This document shows, one piece after another, positions 35,338 to 44,237 of a stretch of 64,000 bases of DNA. Origin of the DNA: Bacteroidota bacterium (GTDB taxonomy: Bacteria; Bacteroidota; Bacteroidia; Flavobacteriales_D; Sanyastnellaceae); the NCBI GenBank assembly GCA_027622975.1, contig JAQBVN010000005.1:1-64000 (forward strand), read 5' to 3'. The translations under genes and the position numbers were made by a program. The notes below the pieces were generated by a model. That model was given only the letters and a program-made list of their open reading frames with translations, had not been told where the DNA came from and made no database searches. Every line of letters starts with the position of its first letter. The first letter of the stretch is position 1.

Positions 35338-35940
35338 ATGCCAGCCGGAACGAAGCCCCAAGGCGACGGCCTCGCCATCATCTTGTCCGCTCCCTCAGGG
35401 GCTGGGAAGACGACGATCGTGAGGCATCTGATGGAGGTGGATGCACTGGCCTTGGGATTCAGTGTAAGCGCGACGACGCGTGCGCCACGGAAAGGCGAAA
35501 TGGATGGCCTCGATTATCACTTTTTGACCCCACAGGATTTCCAGCGCAAGGTGAAGGATGGCGAATTTGTGGAGTACGAGGAAGTGTACGAGGGGGTGTC
35601 ATACGGAACCCTGTGCAGCGAGGTGGAAGGGTTGTGGCGAGACGGCAGGACACCGCTGTTTGATGTAGACGTTGTGGGAGGTCAAACCTTGAAATCGGTG
35701 TTTGGGGATTCCGCCCTGTCCATCTTTGTGATGCCTCCTTCGTTGCACGTTTTGGAGCAGCGATTGAGGGGAAGGGGCACCGAATCTCAAGAGGATTTGG
35801 CTCGACGCTTGGCCAAATCCGAACAGGAGATGGAAGCTGCCGGAGCCTTCGACATGAGGCTTGTCAATGACGATCTTGAGGATGCTTTGGCAGAAGCGAC
35901 AGACATGGTGGGCGATTTTCTTCGTCGAGGATTTTTGTGA
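35338..35940 (+). CDS. gmk: guanylate kinase
   Basis: 200 residues. P-loop SAPSGAGKTTI (about 17-27), SATTRAPRKGEMDGLDYHFL for GMP binding, and EVYEGVSYGT are all intact. It phosphorylates GMP to GDP. It starts 1 base after the yicC stop. Confidence 0.95.
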   Translation: MPAGTKPQGDGLAIILSAPSGAGKTTIVRHLMEVDALALGFSVSATTRAPRKGEMDGLDYHFLTPQDFQRKVKDGEFVEYEEVYEGVSYGTLCSEVEGLWRDGRTPLFDVDVVGGQTLKSVFGDSALSIFVMPPSLHVLEQRLRGRGTESQEDLARRLAKSEQEMEAAGAFDMRLVNDDLEDALAEATDMVGDFLRRGFL

Positions 35941-35953
35941 TGCACCTTGTGAC

Positions 35954-36625
35954 ATGAAGACAGCCGCCCATCCAACCGTTGCATCACAACAGCCGAAGGT
36001 GGGACTGTACTTCGGGTCGTTCAACCCGGTTCATCTGGGTCATCTGGTCATTGCCAATCACATGCTCCAACATGCAGGATTGGACGAGGTTTGGTTGGTT
36101 GTGACACCGACAAGCCCCCACAAGCAGTCCGTGGACATGCTTCCTGAAGAAGACCGTTTGCAAATGGTGCGATTGGCTCTTGCGGATCACCCTCGTTTGC
36201 TGGCTTCAGATGTGGAATTTGGCCTGCCACGACCCAATTTCACGGTAGATACGATGGCCCATTTGCGGGCGTGTTATCCAACGACGACATTCAGTCTCAT
36301 CATGGGTGAGGACAATGTTCGAGGATTGTCGACGTGGCGTCGGTACGAGGAATTGTTGGAGTTCCACCGCATTTTGGTATACCCCCGACATGGGACAGGT
36401 CACTTGTCATCGGAGGCAACAGGGAACCCAGCGGCAACAGCCCCAGATTCCTCGGATCCGCCTTGGATGAATCACCGCCACATTGAACGTCAGGAGGCGC
36501 CCATGATTGCCATCAGTTCCACGTACATCAGGGATTCAATCACGGCAGGCCATGACGTCCAATTTCTTCTTCCCGATCCCGTGGTGGCCTACATCGGGAA
36601 CAACCACTTTTACGAAGAGGCATAG
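35954..36625 (+). CDS. nadD: nicotinate-nucleotide adenylyltransferase
   Basis: The ATG at 35954 (MKTAAHPTVASQQ) is 13 bases after gmk; 223 residues. YFGSFNPVHLGHLVIANHM carries the HxGH nucleotidyltransferase motif and ISSTYIRDSI the C-terminal signature. A polar stretch (HLSSEATGNPAATAPDSSDP) makes it about 25 residues longer than many NadD proteins. It makes deamido-NAD for NAD synthesis. Confidence 0.92.
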   Translation: MKTAAHPTVASQQPKVGLYFGSFNPVHLGHLVIANHMLQHAGLDEVWLVVTPTSPHKQSVDMLPEEDRLQMVRLALADHPRLLASDVEFGLPRPNFTVDTMAHLRACYPTTTFSLIMGEDNVRGLSTWRRYEELLEFHRILVYPRHGTGHLSSEATGNPAATAPDSSDPPWMNHRHIERQEAPMIAISSTYIRDSITAGHDVQFLLPDPVVAYIGNNHFYEEA

Positions 36626-36684
36626 TTTCCTCCAACGGGAGTCATCTCGACGTCGACGAACAGGTTGGCGTTGCCGCATGGTGC

Positions 36685-36714
36685 GTCCGTCGCACGATTG
36701 TCTCGTCGACGGAC
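36685..36714. other. inverted repeat between convergent nadD and pth
   Basis: GTCCGTCG and CGACGGAC pair across a 14-base loop, touching the pth stop. There is no T run on either strand, so it is at best a weak bidirectional terminator. Confidence 0.4.
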
Positions 36715-37277
36715 TACTTCCCGTTGTGGGTGTTCATGGCACGTGCCAACCCTGCTGTTGTGATGTCCAAAAGGGCATCGACGGATCTGTCCAATCGTTC
36801 GGACATCTGGTCCAGCTCAGGGTCGGACCATGACCCCAACACGTAATCGACCTGATGGCCCTTTCCAAACTCCGCACCAATTCCAAACCTCAGTCGGGCG
36901 TATTGGGTCGTCCCTAGCACCTGTTGGATGTCTTTCAGACCGTTGTGCCCCCCGTCGCTTCCTTTGGCCCTCAGCCTCAATGTCCCAAACGGCAAATTCA
37001 GGTCGTCCGTGATCACCACGACGCGTTCCAAAGGAACCTTCTCAGCGTCCATCCAATACCGCACGGCTTTGCCGCTGAGGTTCATGAACGTGGAGGGCTT
37101 GAGAAGGACGATGTGGCGCCCTTTGAAGCGGACGGTGGACACGTCGCCCAGTCTGCCGGTCTCAAAAGTTCCGGACAGACGGTGGGCGATCGTGTCCACC
37201 ACCTTGAACCCGATGTTGTGTCGGGTCTCCTCATATTCCGCCCCAGGATTCCCGAGGCCTACCATGAGGTACTTCAT
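36714..37277 (-). CDS. pth: peptidyl-tRNA hydrolase
   Basis: 187 residues with LMVGLGNPGAEYEETRHNIGF (catalytic His), KPSTFMNLSGKAV and DDLNLPFG...GSDGGHNGLKDI. It recycles peptidyl-tRNA. It lies 12 bases after rplY, last gene of prs-rplY-pth. Confidence 0.95.
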   Translation of the reverse strand: MKYLMVGLGNPGAEYEETRHNIGFKVVDTIAHRLSGTFETGRLGDVSTVRFKGRHIVLLKPSTFMNLSGKAVRYWMDAEKVPLERVVVITDDLNLPFGTLRLRAKGSDGGHNGLKDIQQVLGTTQYARLRFGIGAEFGKGHQVDYVLGSWSDPELDQMSERLDRSVDALLDITTAGLARAMNTHNGK

Positions 37278-37289
37278 GCAGCGAGTGGC

Positions 37290-37919
37290 TTATTCTTCGC
37301 CTCCTCCTTCTCCGCTCTCTCCGCTTTCACCGCCTTCGCCTTCCTCATCCTCCATTCCAGCAGCAGCTGACATGGCAGCACGGGTACGCTTGACGGCAAC
37401 GAGCAGGGCGCTTTCGTTCAGCAGGATGTCGAGGCCGTCAACCTTCAAATCACGAACGCGGGCGATGCTTCCAATCTTCAACTTGGAAATGTCTACAGTG
37501 ATGCATTCTGGCAATTGGTCTGCCTGTCCACGAACGGGAACTCGGCGGTAGTTCAATTCCAAACGACCTCCGTTCAACACACCGATGGATTGTCCAACCG
37601 TGCGCAATGGCAAGTCCACCTTGATCGGCTTGCCAGGAATGATTTCGAGGCAGTCGATGTGCGTGACGCGGTCAGTCACAGGATGGAATTGAATGTCCTG
37701 GATGATGCAGTTGACTTTGTTGCCGTCGATGTCCAATTCAATGCGAAACACGTCTGGGTTGAAGACGAGTTTGTTGAGTTGAACTTCCTCCACGCTGAAG
37801 TGGGTTTGGGAAGCACCGCCGTACAACACACCGGGAACCCGGTTTGCTGCGCGAAGGGCGTCGGCATCTTTTTTCCCTACGCTCTCACGGAGAGAGCCGC
37901 TCAATGATGCAGTTTTCAT
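37290..37919 (-). CDS. rplY: 50S ribosomal protein L25 (CTC type)
   Basis: 209 residues. The N-terminal 5S-RNA-binding domain (SGSLRESVGKKDADALRAANR, VPGVLYGG) is followed by the CTC extension (RVTHIDCLEI, KVDLPLRTVG) and an acidic Gly/Glu tail. It starts 6 bases after the prs stop, in the usual Bacteroidota order. Confidence 0.93.
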   Translation of the reverse strand: MKTASLSGSLRESVGKKDADALRAANRVPGVLYGGASQTHFSVEEVQLNKLVFNPDVFRIELDIDGNKVNCIIQDIQFHPVTDRVTHIDCLEIIPGKPIKVDLPLRTVGQSIGVLNGGRLELNYRRVPVRGQADQLPECITVDISKLKIGSIARVRDLKVDGLDILLNESALLVAVKRTRAAMSAAAGMEDEEGEGGESGESGEGGGEE

Positions 37920-37925
37920 GATGAA

Positions 37926-38870
37926 TTATTGAAGAGTAAATTGAGTACTGATGGATTCGTTGCGCATGAGGCAGTGAAGCACTTGCGCAAACATGTCGTG
38001 CACTGGGAGCACGGTAATTTTGGACGTGTCCACGCCCTGACGCAGCGGAATTGAATCCGTGACGATGAGTTCTTTCAAGCTGCTGGCCGCGATGCGTTCG
38101 TAAGCGGGACCACTCAACACGGCATGCGTGCAAACGGCCCGAACGCTCAAGGCGCCATGAGCCATCATAAGATCAGCGGCTTTGGTCAGCGTACCTGCTG
38201 TGTCGCACATGTCGTCGACGAGCACGACGTTCTTTCCCTCCACCTCGCCAATCACGGTCATGCTTTCCACTTGGTTGGCCACTTTCCGTTGCTTGTAGCA
38301 GATGGCCATGTCCACACCGAGATGCTTGGCGTACGTGCTGGCCCGCTTGGTTCCACCTGTGTCCGGAGTGGCGATGCACAAATCTTGCTTGCTGATGTGG
38401 GTTTCAATCCAAGGCAAGAAGAGGGTGGAACCAAACAGGTGGTCCACGGGAACCTCAAAGAATCCCTGAATCTGATCGGCGTGCAGGTCCATGGTGATGA
38501 CCCTGTTGACGCCCGCTGCCATGAGCATGTTGGCCACGAGCTTGGCGCCGATCGCCACGCGCGGTTTGTCCTTGCGATCCTGACGAGCATACCCAAAGTA
38601 GGGCATCACAGCCACGATGCGTTTGGCACTGGCTCGCTTGGCCGCATCAATGAGCATCAACAATTCCAGCAAATTGTCCGAAGGTGGGAAGGTCGATTGA
38701 ACGATGATCACTTCCTTGCCTCGCACCGTCTCTTCAATGCTCACTGTGAATTCGCCGTCCGAAAATTTCTGCGTGCGGACTGAGACCAAATTGGTGCCGT
38801 AGGCCGAAGCGACGCGCTCCCCAAATTCTTGGGATGCTGAGCCGGCGAGGATTTTAATCATGTCAGACAT
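37926..38870 (-). CDS. prs: ribose-phosphate pyrophosphokinase
   Basis: The ATG at 38870 (MSDMIKILAGSASQEFG) gives 314 residues. GKEVIIVQSTFPPSDNLLEL, VVAVMPYFGYARQDRK-type text (here IVAVMPYFGYARQDRKDK) and the PRPP loop VLVDDMCDTAGTL are conserved. It makes PRPP from ribose-5-phosphate and ATP. A TATCTTTG box lies about 36 bases upstream. Confidence 0.95.
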   Translation of the reverse strand: MSDMIKILAGSASQEFGERVASAYGTNLVSVRTQKFSDGEFTVSIEETVRGKEVIIVQSTFPPSDNLLELLMLIDAAKRASAKRIVAVMPYFGYARQDRKDKPRVAIGAKLVANMLMAAGVNRVITMDLHADQIQGFFEVPVDHLFGSTLFLPWIETHISKQDLCIATPDTGGTKRASTYAKHLGVDMAICYKQRKVANQVESMTVIGEVEGKNVVLVDDMCDTAGTLTKAADLMMAHGALSVRAVCTHAVLSGPAYERIAASSLKELIVTDSIPLRQGVDTSKITVLPVHDMFAQVLHCLMRNESISTQFTLQ

Positions 38871-38906
38871 GGTGAGCACTCGAGAGCCTTCAGGGCTTTG
38901 AGGCCG

Positions 38907-38914
38907 CAAAGATA
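38907..38914 (-). promoter_or_regulatory. -7 box (TATCTTTG) of prs-rplY-pth
   Basis: A perfect TAnnTTTG match on the minus strand, giving a leader of roughly 30 bases. It sits just beyond the stop of the response-regulator gene; no TTG at the 19-base spacing. Confidence 0.5.
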
Positions 38915-38921
38915 GACATTC

Positions 38922-39620
38922 TCAGTCAGTTGGCGCCACCAATTTGAATCCCTTTCCGTGGACGTTGAGGATTTCGAGGCGGTCATCCCCTTTGAGGTGC
39001 TTTCGAAGCTTCGCAATGTAGACATCCATGCTCCGTCCGTTGAAGTAATTGGCGTCACCCCAGATGTTCCGAAGGGCATGCGTTCGTTCCAACAACCCAT
39101 TTTTGTGCTTACAAAGCATGAAGAGCAATTCATTTTCTTTGGTGGTGAGTCGATGAGATTCCCCTTGCAAATTCAATGATTGGGTGTTGTAATCGTAGAC
39201 ATACAAGCCGATGCTGAAGGTGGTCACTTCCTCGCCCACCTCGGGCAAAGCGGCGGAGCGGCGCAAAATCGCTTGGATGCGCAGCACGAGTTCCTCCATG
39301 CTGAAGGGTTTGGTCATGTAGTCGTCGGCGCCCACTTTGAATCCCTCCAACGTGTCGTCCTTGGTGGAACGTGCTGTCAAAAAAAGGATGGGAATGCTTC
39401 GACTTTCCAGCCGGATTTCTTCGGCGACTTGGAACCCATCCTTTCGCGGCATCATGACGTCGAGCACCACAAAGTCGAAGGTGTCGCGGTGGAAGGCTTT
39501 GAGCCCTTCGACGCCATCTTGAGCCCAAGTCACTTCAAATCCCTTGGCTTTCAGGTAATCGGAGAGCAAGCGACCCAAGCTGGGGTCGTCTTCACAGAGA
39601 AGGATGCGGATGTCTTTCAT
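38922..39620 (-). CDS. OmpR-family response regulator (RprY-like)
   Basis: 232 residues. The receiver has the acidic pair CEDD (9-12), phospho-acceptor D54 in VVLDVMMPRKDG, and the conserved Lys in YMTKPFSMEEL. The C-terminal winged helix ends GRSMDVYIAKLRKHLKGDD...GKGFKLV. Its start overlaps the histidine kinase stop by 4 bases. It resembles RprY of Bacteroides; targets unknown. Confidence 0.9.
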   Translation of the reverse strand: MKDIRILLCEDDPSLGRLLSDYLKAKGFEVTWAQDGVEGLKAFHRDTFDFVVLDVMMPRKDGFQVAEEIRLESRSIPILFLTARSTKDDTLEGFKVGADDYMTKPFSMEELVLRIQAILRRSAALPEVGEEVTTFSIGLYVYDYNTQSLNLQGESHRLTTKENELLFMLCKHKNGLLERTHALRNIWGDANYFNGRSMDVYIAKLRKHLKGDDRLEILNVHGKGFKLVAPTD

Positions 39621-40903
39621 GGTTCGTCAGTCTTGTCAGTTGGTGGTTCAAACGGCAAAAACAGCTTCAATGTTGTGCCCTCACCCAATCGGCTTGCAAT
39701 GTGGACGGTGCCGCCATGGCGTTCAATCACGTTTTTCACGTAGCTCAAACCCAGGCCAAACCCTTTCACGTTGTGCACGTTTCCGGTGGGGACTCTGTAG
39801 AGCCTTTCAAAGACCTTGCCAAGATGCTCACTGGCGATTCCAATGCCATTGTCTGCGACTTCAAGTGTCAGTCCTTCCGGTGTTTGGAAAGTTGTCATGA
39901 CCACCTTGGGGTCTTCCTTCGCATACTTCATCGCGTTGTCAATCAAGTTGAACAACACGTTGGTCAAGTGGATGCGGTCGGCAATGAGGTTGGGGTTGGA
40001 TGCGTCGAGCCGTAGTTCAACCTTCGCTCCTTGCTTGTGGAATTGCATGGCCATGTTTTTGACCACCCCTTTGATCAGGTCGTGAAGGTTCAAAGATTGG
40101 ACGTACAAGCGCATGGCTCCGGATTCAGACAAACTCGCCCTCAACACATTTTCCACCAGGACTCCCAAACGACGATTTTCCTCGCGGATCAGGCCGATGT
40201 AGTGCTTCCGAGATTCGTCGTCAAACGCGGGGTCCGCCAATGCTTCACTGGCCAATCCAATGCTAGAAATTGGCGTTTTCAACTCATGGGTCAGGTTGTT
40301 GACGAGGTCGCGTTGGAGTTTGTCCAAGCGTTTGGTTCTTTGGATGGCCCACAAAGTGTACCCAAACACACCGGCAATCAGCAACATCATGGCCACACTC
40401 AAGGCGAAGGCCCCAACCATCTGACCGAGCAAGTACCTACCCAAATCGGGGAAATGCACGCGAAAGGTCAAGGCAGCCACTGTGACAGAATACCCCCTTG
40501 CCAACATCATGTCCATGTGGTCTTCGGATGCGTCTGGCAAGAACACGGGCTGGCCGTATTGGTCAAACGCACCATAGACGGGCGGCGCCGAAATGCCATG
40601 CTCGCCAAGAGCCAACATCAGCAACGAATCCATGGGCAGGGCCTCCATGCGCCTGACGATATTGCGGTCCATGGGTGAAAGGTTGTCAGTGCGCAGGACA
40701 TTGGGGTCCTGCGATTCGGCAGGGTCGAGATGACCTGCTGACAGCCAAGTGGCCACCAGTTGAAGGCTTTGTTCTACACTTTGGTCAAAGACCTCCTTGC
40801 GAAGTTTGGCAGAGGACTCGAGCCAATTGACTTGCACGGTGACAATCACCAGCATGGCCAGCGTCATGGAACCTACAAGCCAAGGAATGAGTCGACCATT
40901 CAT
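39617..40903 (-). CDS. sensor histidine kinase (RprX-like)
   Basis: The ATG at 40903 (MNGRLIPWLVGSMTLAML) gives 428 residues. A first membrane segment (about 6-25), a periplasmic sensor region of about 140 residues, a second membrane segment (ALSVAMMLLIAGVFGYTLWAI), then H-box NLTHELKTPISS, N-box NLIDNAMKYAKE and G boxes DNGIGI and GFGLGLSYV. It phosphorylates the overlapping regulator. A GACCTTTG sequence five bases before the ATG is one mismatch from the -7 consensus. Confidence 0.9.
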   Translation of the reverse strand: MNGRLIPWLVGSMTLAMLVIVTVQVNWLESSAKLRKEVFDQSVEQSLQLVATWLSAGHLDPAESQDPNVLRTDNLSPMDRNIVRRMEALPMDSLLMLALGEHGISAPPVYGAFDQYGQPVFLPDASEDHMDMMLARGYSVTVAALTFRVHFPDLGRYLLGQMVGAFALSVAMMLLIAGVFGYTLWAIQRTKRLDKLQRDLVNNLTHELKTPISSIGLASEALADPAFDDESRKHYIGLIREENRRLGVLVENVLRASLSESGAMRLYVQSLNLHDLIKGVVKNMAMQFHKQGAKVELRLDASNPNLIADRIHLTNVLFNLIDNAMKYAKEDPKVVMTTFQTPEGLTLEVADNGIGIASEHLGKVFERLYRVPTGNVHNVKGFGLGLSYVKNVIERHGGTVHIASRLGEGTTLKLFLPFEPPTDKTDEP

Positions 40904-41009
40904 GGGGACAAAGGTCGCACATGCGAGAGGTGCTTGAAGCGAGAAAGAGATGGGAGCAACTGTGGATTCAACAAACATTCACAACCCCTTCACATCTCCT
41001 TGACATCGC

Positions 41010-41175
41010 CGGCGTGAAGTTGCCCGAGGTTTGTCCTGGATTCAGTTTCAACGTCGCTTTCGCGGCGAACGGAGCACCAGGTGAAATGTTTCAACGGTGA
41101 ACGCACCGGAGGAAAGCAGGTTTTGGAGAAGGCAATGCCTTCTCGAGGACGGCACTCGGAGGGGTGCCGTTTTTC
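41010..41175 (+). ncRNA. candidate structured RNA with intrinsic terminator
   Basis: In order on the plus strand: hairpin CGTCGC-TTTC-GCGGCG (41052-41067), TGAAA-TG-TTTCA, CGGTG-AACG-CACCG, GAGAAGG-CAATG-CCTTCTC (41126-41144), then terminator ACGGCAC...GTGCCGT with five T (41149-41174). Nothing on this strand upstream needs terminating, since the kinase gene runs the other way. It matches no RNA family I know (SRP, RNase P, cobalamin considered). It could be a small RNA, or an attenuator ahead of dnaG. The 5' end is a guess and no clear promoter was found. Confidence 0.35.
41149..41174 (+). terminator. intrinsic terminator upstream of dnaG
   Basis: Seven-pair stem ACGGCAC/GTGCCGT with an eight-base loop, followed by TTTT on the plus strand. 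There is no T run on the minus strand, so it is directional. Confidence 0.65.
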
Positions 41176-41300
41176 GTGACCCACGTTGTGAATCTCTTGG
41201 GTATCTTCGACCTTTGGTGTCCTCCTAGGGGCTTTGGCGCGGTGGGACTTGTGGGTTCACGCGCTGGGTGACTGGAGTCGCTTTTTGGTCAGATGCAGTC

Positions 41301-43316
41301 ATGATTCCACAGGAAACCGTCGAGCAAATCTTGAACACCGCCTTGATTGAGGAGGTGGTTGGCGATTACGTGGAATTGAAGAAGTCGGGAAGTGCCTTGC
41401 GTGGCCTAAGCCCCTTCACCAACGAGAAAACCCCATCGTTTTATGTGCTTCCAGCCAAGAGCATTTTCAAATGCTTTTCGAGTGGGAAGGGAGGAAGTTT
41501 GGTCACCTTCTTGATGGAACAGGAAAAGGTGAGCTATCCCGAAGCGCTTCGAATGCTGGCGCGGCGCTACAACATCGAGATCCGCGAGGAGGCGCCGACC
41601 CCCGAGGAACTGGCTGCGGCGACGGCCAAAGAGAGCCTTGGCAACGTGGTGTCTTGGGCCCAAAAATGGTTCACCTCCCAACTGAGAACGACAGATCAAG
41701 GCCAGGCCATTGGGCGCAGCTACTTCGTGGAACGCGGGTTTCGAGATGACGTTCTCGACAAGTTCTTGATTGGGTACAGCCCTGAATCTTGGGATGCCTT
41801 GGCCACGGCAGCCCAGGAGGCCGGATATTCTGCGGACCAACTTGTGGAGGCGGGTCTTTGCAAACAGCGTGAGGATGGTTCGCTGTGGGATTTTTTCAAA
41901 GGTCGGGTCATGTTTCCCATTCGGGATGTGACAGGACGGGTGATTGGATTTGGGGGTCGAACGTTGTCTTCGGACAAGAAAGTTGCGAAGTACTTCAATT
42001 CGCCTGAGAGCGTCTTGTACAACAAATCCAAGGTGCTCTATGGCATGCACCTCGCCAAGCCGGCGATCGTGCGAGAAGCGCGTTGCTTTTTGGTCGAAGG
42101 GTACACTGACGTGATGGCGATGCACCAGGCTGGGGTTGAAAACGTGGTGGCATCGAGCGGCACGGCTCTGACGGAGGGTCAAATCCGCCTGATTCGCAGG
42201 TTCACGCCTCATGTGACGGTGATTTTTGACGGCGACGCCGCAGGCATTCGAGCCTCTGAACGTGGCATTGACATGCTGTTGGCCGAAGGAATGGCTGTCA
42301 AGGTTGTGCTGCTTCCCGACGGCGACGACCCTGACACCTATGCCAAAAAGGTGGGAAGCGACGCACTTCGCCAGGCCATTCATGAAGGAGCACGTGATTT
42401 TCTTCAGTTCAAAATAGAGTTGCTTCAAGCCACTTCTGGAGACGACCCGCTTCAGCGCGCTGAGATGATTCGTTCGGTGGTGACCTCCATTGCGGCCATC
42501 CCCGACGGAATTCAACGGTCTGTGTATTTGCAGACCTCAGCATCACAACTCGGCTTGCCGGAAGATGTGTTGGCCACGGAGGTGGCCAAGGCCCTCCACG
42601 CACGAGAGAAGGCAGCGGCCCGCAAATCACAAGATGGACGGGTCGGGATGATTCCGGCCATGCCGTCACTTGAGGCGCCCATGCCATGGGAGGGAGGGTC
42701 GCCACCTCCCTTGGGAGAGGACCAAGAGCCGGGTTCTGCCGCACATTTGCGTACCCCACGGTCCTTGGTGGAGGACAATCTCATTCGGGCCTTGTTGGAA
42801 TACGGGACAGACCCCATCGAGGTGGAGGTCATGGAAGGGGAGACTCAAACGGCAGTCACAGTTCCCTTTGCGGAATTGGTCATCCATCGGCTCGAAGAAG
42901 AACATCTGTCCATGTCGGTTGATGTCAACCAGGTTCTCGTGAACAGATTTTCCCAGGAATTGGATGAGGACAGGGTGTTGACATCGGACATGCTGGCACG
43001 TGAACAGGATGCTGCCATGCAGCAGAAGGTGGCCTCAGCCTTGGTGCAGCGTTATCAATTAAGTCCCAATTGGTCGCAGCGCCACAAGATTTATCCGACG
43101 GTGGAGCGAGACCAATTGGCCGCCCTTCTCGAGGACAGCCTTCGCCGTTTGCACTGTTTCGATTTCAGGTCGGAAGTGGACGAAATTTCTCGTCGACTTG
43201 CTGAGCCGGGTTTGGACTTGGATCAGGAACGTGCTTTGCTCGCACACAAGCTTCAATTGGACAGAAAAATTCAGACAATCATGGTGCATTTTGGAACGGT
43301 AGTTTTTCCGGCCTGA
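41301..43316 (+). CDS. dnaG: DNA primase, zinc-finger ligands degenerate
   Basis: The ATG at 41301 (MIPQETVEQILNTALIEEVV) gives 671 residues. The N-terminal fold keeps GLSPFTNEKTPSF and KCFSSGKGG, but of the four zinc ligands only C58 remains; the others are S37, T40 and S61. The TOPRIM domain is intact (FLVEGYTDVMAMHQAG, SSGTALT, FDGDAAGIRAS). The C-terminal helicase-interaction region is long and acidic. It makes RNA primers for replication. mscS follows 20 bases downstream. Confidence 0.93.
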   Translation: MIPQETVEQILNTALIEEVVGDYVELKKSGSALRGLSPFTNEKTPSFYVLPAKSIFKCFSSGKGGSLVTFLMEQEKVSYPEALRMLARRYNIEIREEAPTPEELAAATAKESLGNVVSWAQKWFTSQLRTTDQGQAIGRSYFVERGFRDDVLDKFLIGYSPESWDALATAAQEAGYSADQLVEAGLCKQREDGSLWDFFKGRVMFPIRDVTGRVIGFGGRTLSSDKKVAKYFNSPESVLYNKSKVLYGMHLAKPAIVREARCFLVEGYTDVMAMHQAGVENVVASSGTALTEGQIRLIRRFTPHVTVIFDGDAAGIRASERGIDMLLAEGMAVKVVLLPDGDDPDTYAKKVGSDALRQAIHEGARDFLQFKIELLQATSGDDPLQRAEMIRSVVTSIAAIPDGIQRSVYLQTSASQLGLPEDVLATEVAKALHAREKAAARKSQDGRVGMIPAMPSLEAPMPWEGGSPPPLGEDQEPGSAAHLRTPRSLVEDNLIRALLEYGTDPIEVEVMEGETQTAVTVPFAELVIHRLEEEHLSMSVDVNQVLVNRFSQELDEDRVLTSDMLAREQDAAMQQKVASALVQRYQLSPNWSQRHKIYPTVERDQLAALLEDSLRRLHCFDFRSEVDEISRRLAEPGLDLDQERALLAHKLQLDRKIQTIMVHFGTVVFPA

Positions 43317-43336
43317 AAGCTCAAACCCCTCCTCAA

Positions 43337-44176
43337 GTGAACGACATTCTGCAACATTCCTTTCACATTGGCCATCACCAATTTGTGATTTCTGAATTTC
43401 TGCAAGCCTTCGTCATCTTGTTGGTGGCGCGAATTGTTCAAGCCGTGGTCCGTCGCGCATTGAGGCGCGCGGAGCGCATGGAGAAACTGGACGAAGGAAA
43501 GAAGTTCATGGTGCGTCGTTTGTTGGCCACCATCATTTGGACGTTGGCGTCGCTTTTGGCCATGTCTTCCCTTGGAATAGACCTCACGGCGTTGTGGGCT
43601 GGTTCAGCCGCTTTGTTGGTGGGCGTTGGAATCGGCTTGCAGGGCTTTTTCAACGATGTTGTCAGTGGATTTGTGCTTCTTTTTGAGGGGGGTGTTCAGG
43701 TTGGCAATGTGCTGGAGGTGGAAGGCAAGCTCGTGCGGGTTGAACGCATTGATTTGCGCTCCACGCGGGTCGTCACGGTTGCGGGTGAGTTGATCGTGCT
43801 GCCCAACTCAAAGGTGGCTGGGGAATCCGTCGTCAATTTGAGTCAAGGAGATCAGGCCATGCGCATTCGGGTCAACGTTGGCGTGGCGTACGGCAGCGAT
43901 GTGGCCTTGGTCGAGCGCCTTCTCGCAGAGGCCATGGCCGAGCAAGAGGCGGTGCGGAAGGAACCAGAACCGGTCGTGTTTTTCCAAGATTTTGGAGAAT
44001 CATCCCTGGATTTCAGTGTGATGGGTTGGCTCGACGATCCCTGGAATCGCATGTTGATCCAAAGCGCTGTTAGACGGTCCATTGATGCCAAATTCAGGGA
44101 GCATGGCGTGACCATTCCTTTTCCACAGCGCGACATTCACGTCATGTCCTCTCCAAAGGCAACGACCCTCGGTTGA
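43337..44176 (+). CDS. MscS-family mechanosensitive channel
   Basis: 279 residues from a GTG at 43337, 20 bases after dnaG. Three membrane helices: LQAFVILLVARIVQAV, LLATIIWTLASLLAMSSLGI, and the pore helix LWAGSAALLVGVGIGLQGFF with its Gly/Ala packing. The beta domain (GNVLEVEGKLVRVERIDLRS, VLPNSKVAGESVVNLS) and a C-terminal alpha/beta domain follow. It releases solutes on hypo-osmotic shock. Confidence 0.9.
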   Translation: MNDILQHSFHIGHHQFVISEFLQAFVILLVARIVQAVVRRALRRAERMEKLDEGKKFMVRRLLATIIWTLASLLAMSSLGIDLTALWAGSAALLVGVGIGLQGFFNDVVSGFVLLFEGGVQVGNVLEVEGKLVRVERIDLRSTRVVTVAGELIVLPNSKVAGESVVNLSQGDQAMRIRVNVGVAYGSDVALVERLLAEAMAEQEAVRKEPEPVVFFQDFGESSLDFSVMGWLDDPWNRMLIQSAVRRSIDAKFREHGVTIPFPQRDIHVMSSPKATTLG

Positions 44177-44237
44177 CGGAACCCCAGCTCCTGCCGATGA
44201 CGACCCGGTTTCTTGCCGATGACGACCTGAGCTTGGG

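Larger units (their letters stand above)
40904..41300. other. divergent intergenic region between histidine kinase and dnaG
   Basis: Nearly 400 bases without a credible ORF. The left end should hold the kinase promoter; the centre is hairpin-rich and ends in a terminator (see 41010-41175); the right end has a TATCTTCG box at 41199-41206, possibly the dnaG promoter with a leader of about 90 bases. Confidence 0.6.

Noticed and set aside
41052-41130. Small SRP RNA or a cobalamin riboswitch upstream of dnaG
   Set aside because: CACCGGAGGAAAGCAG and CAGGTGAAAT give a superficial resemblance, but the SRP symmetric-loop sequence and the cobalamin core are not present in order.
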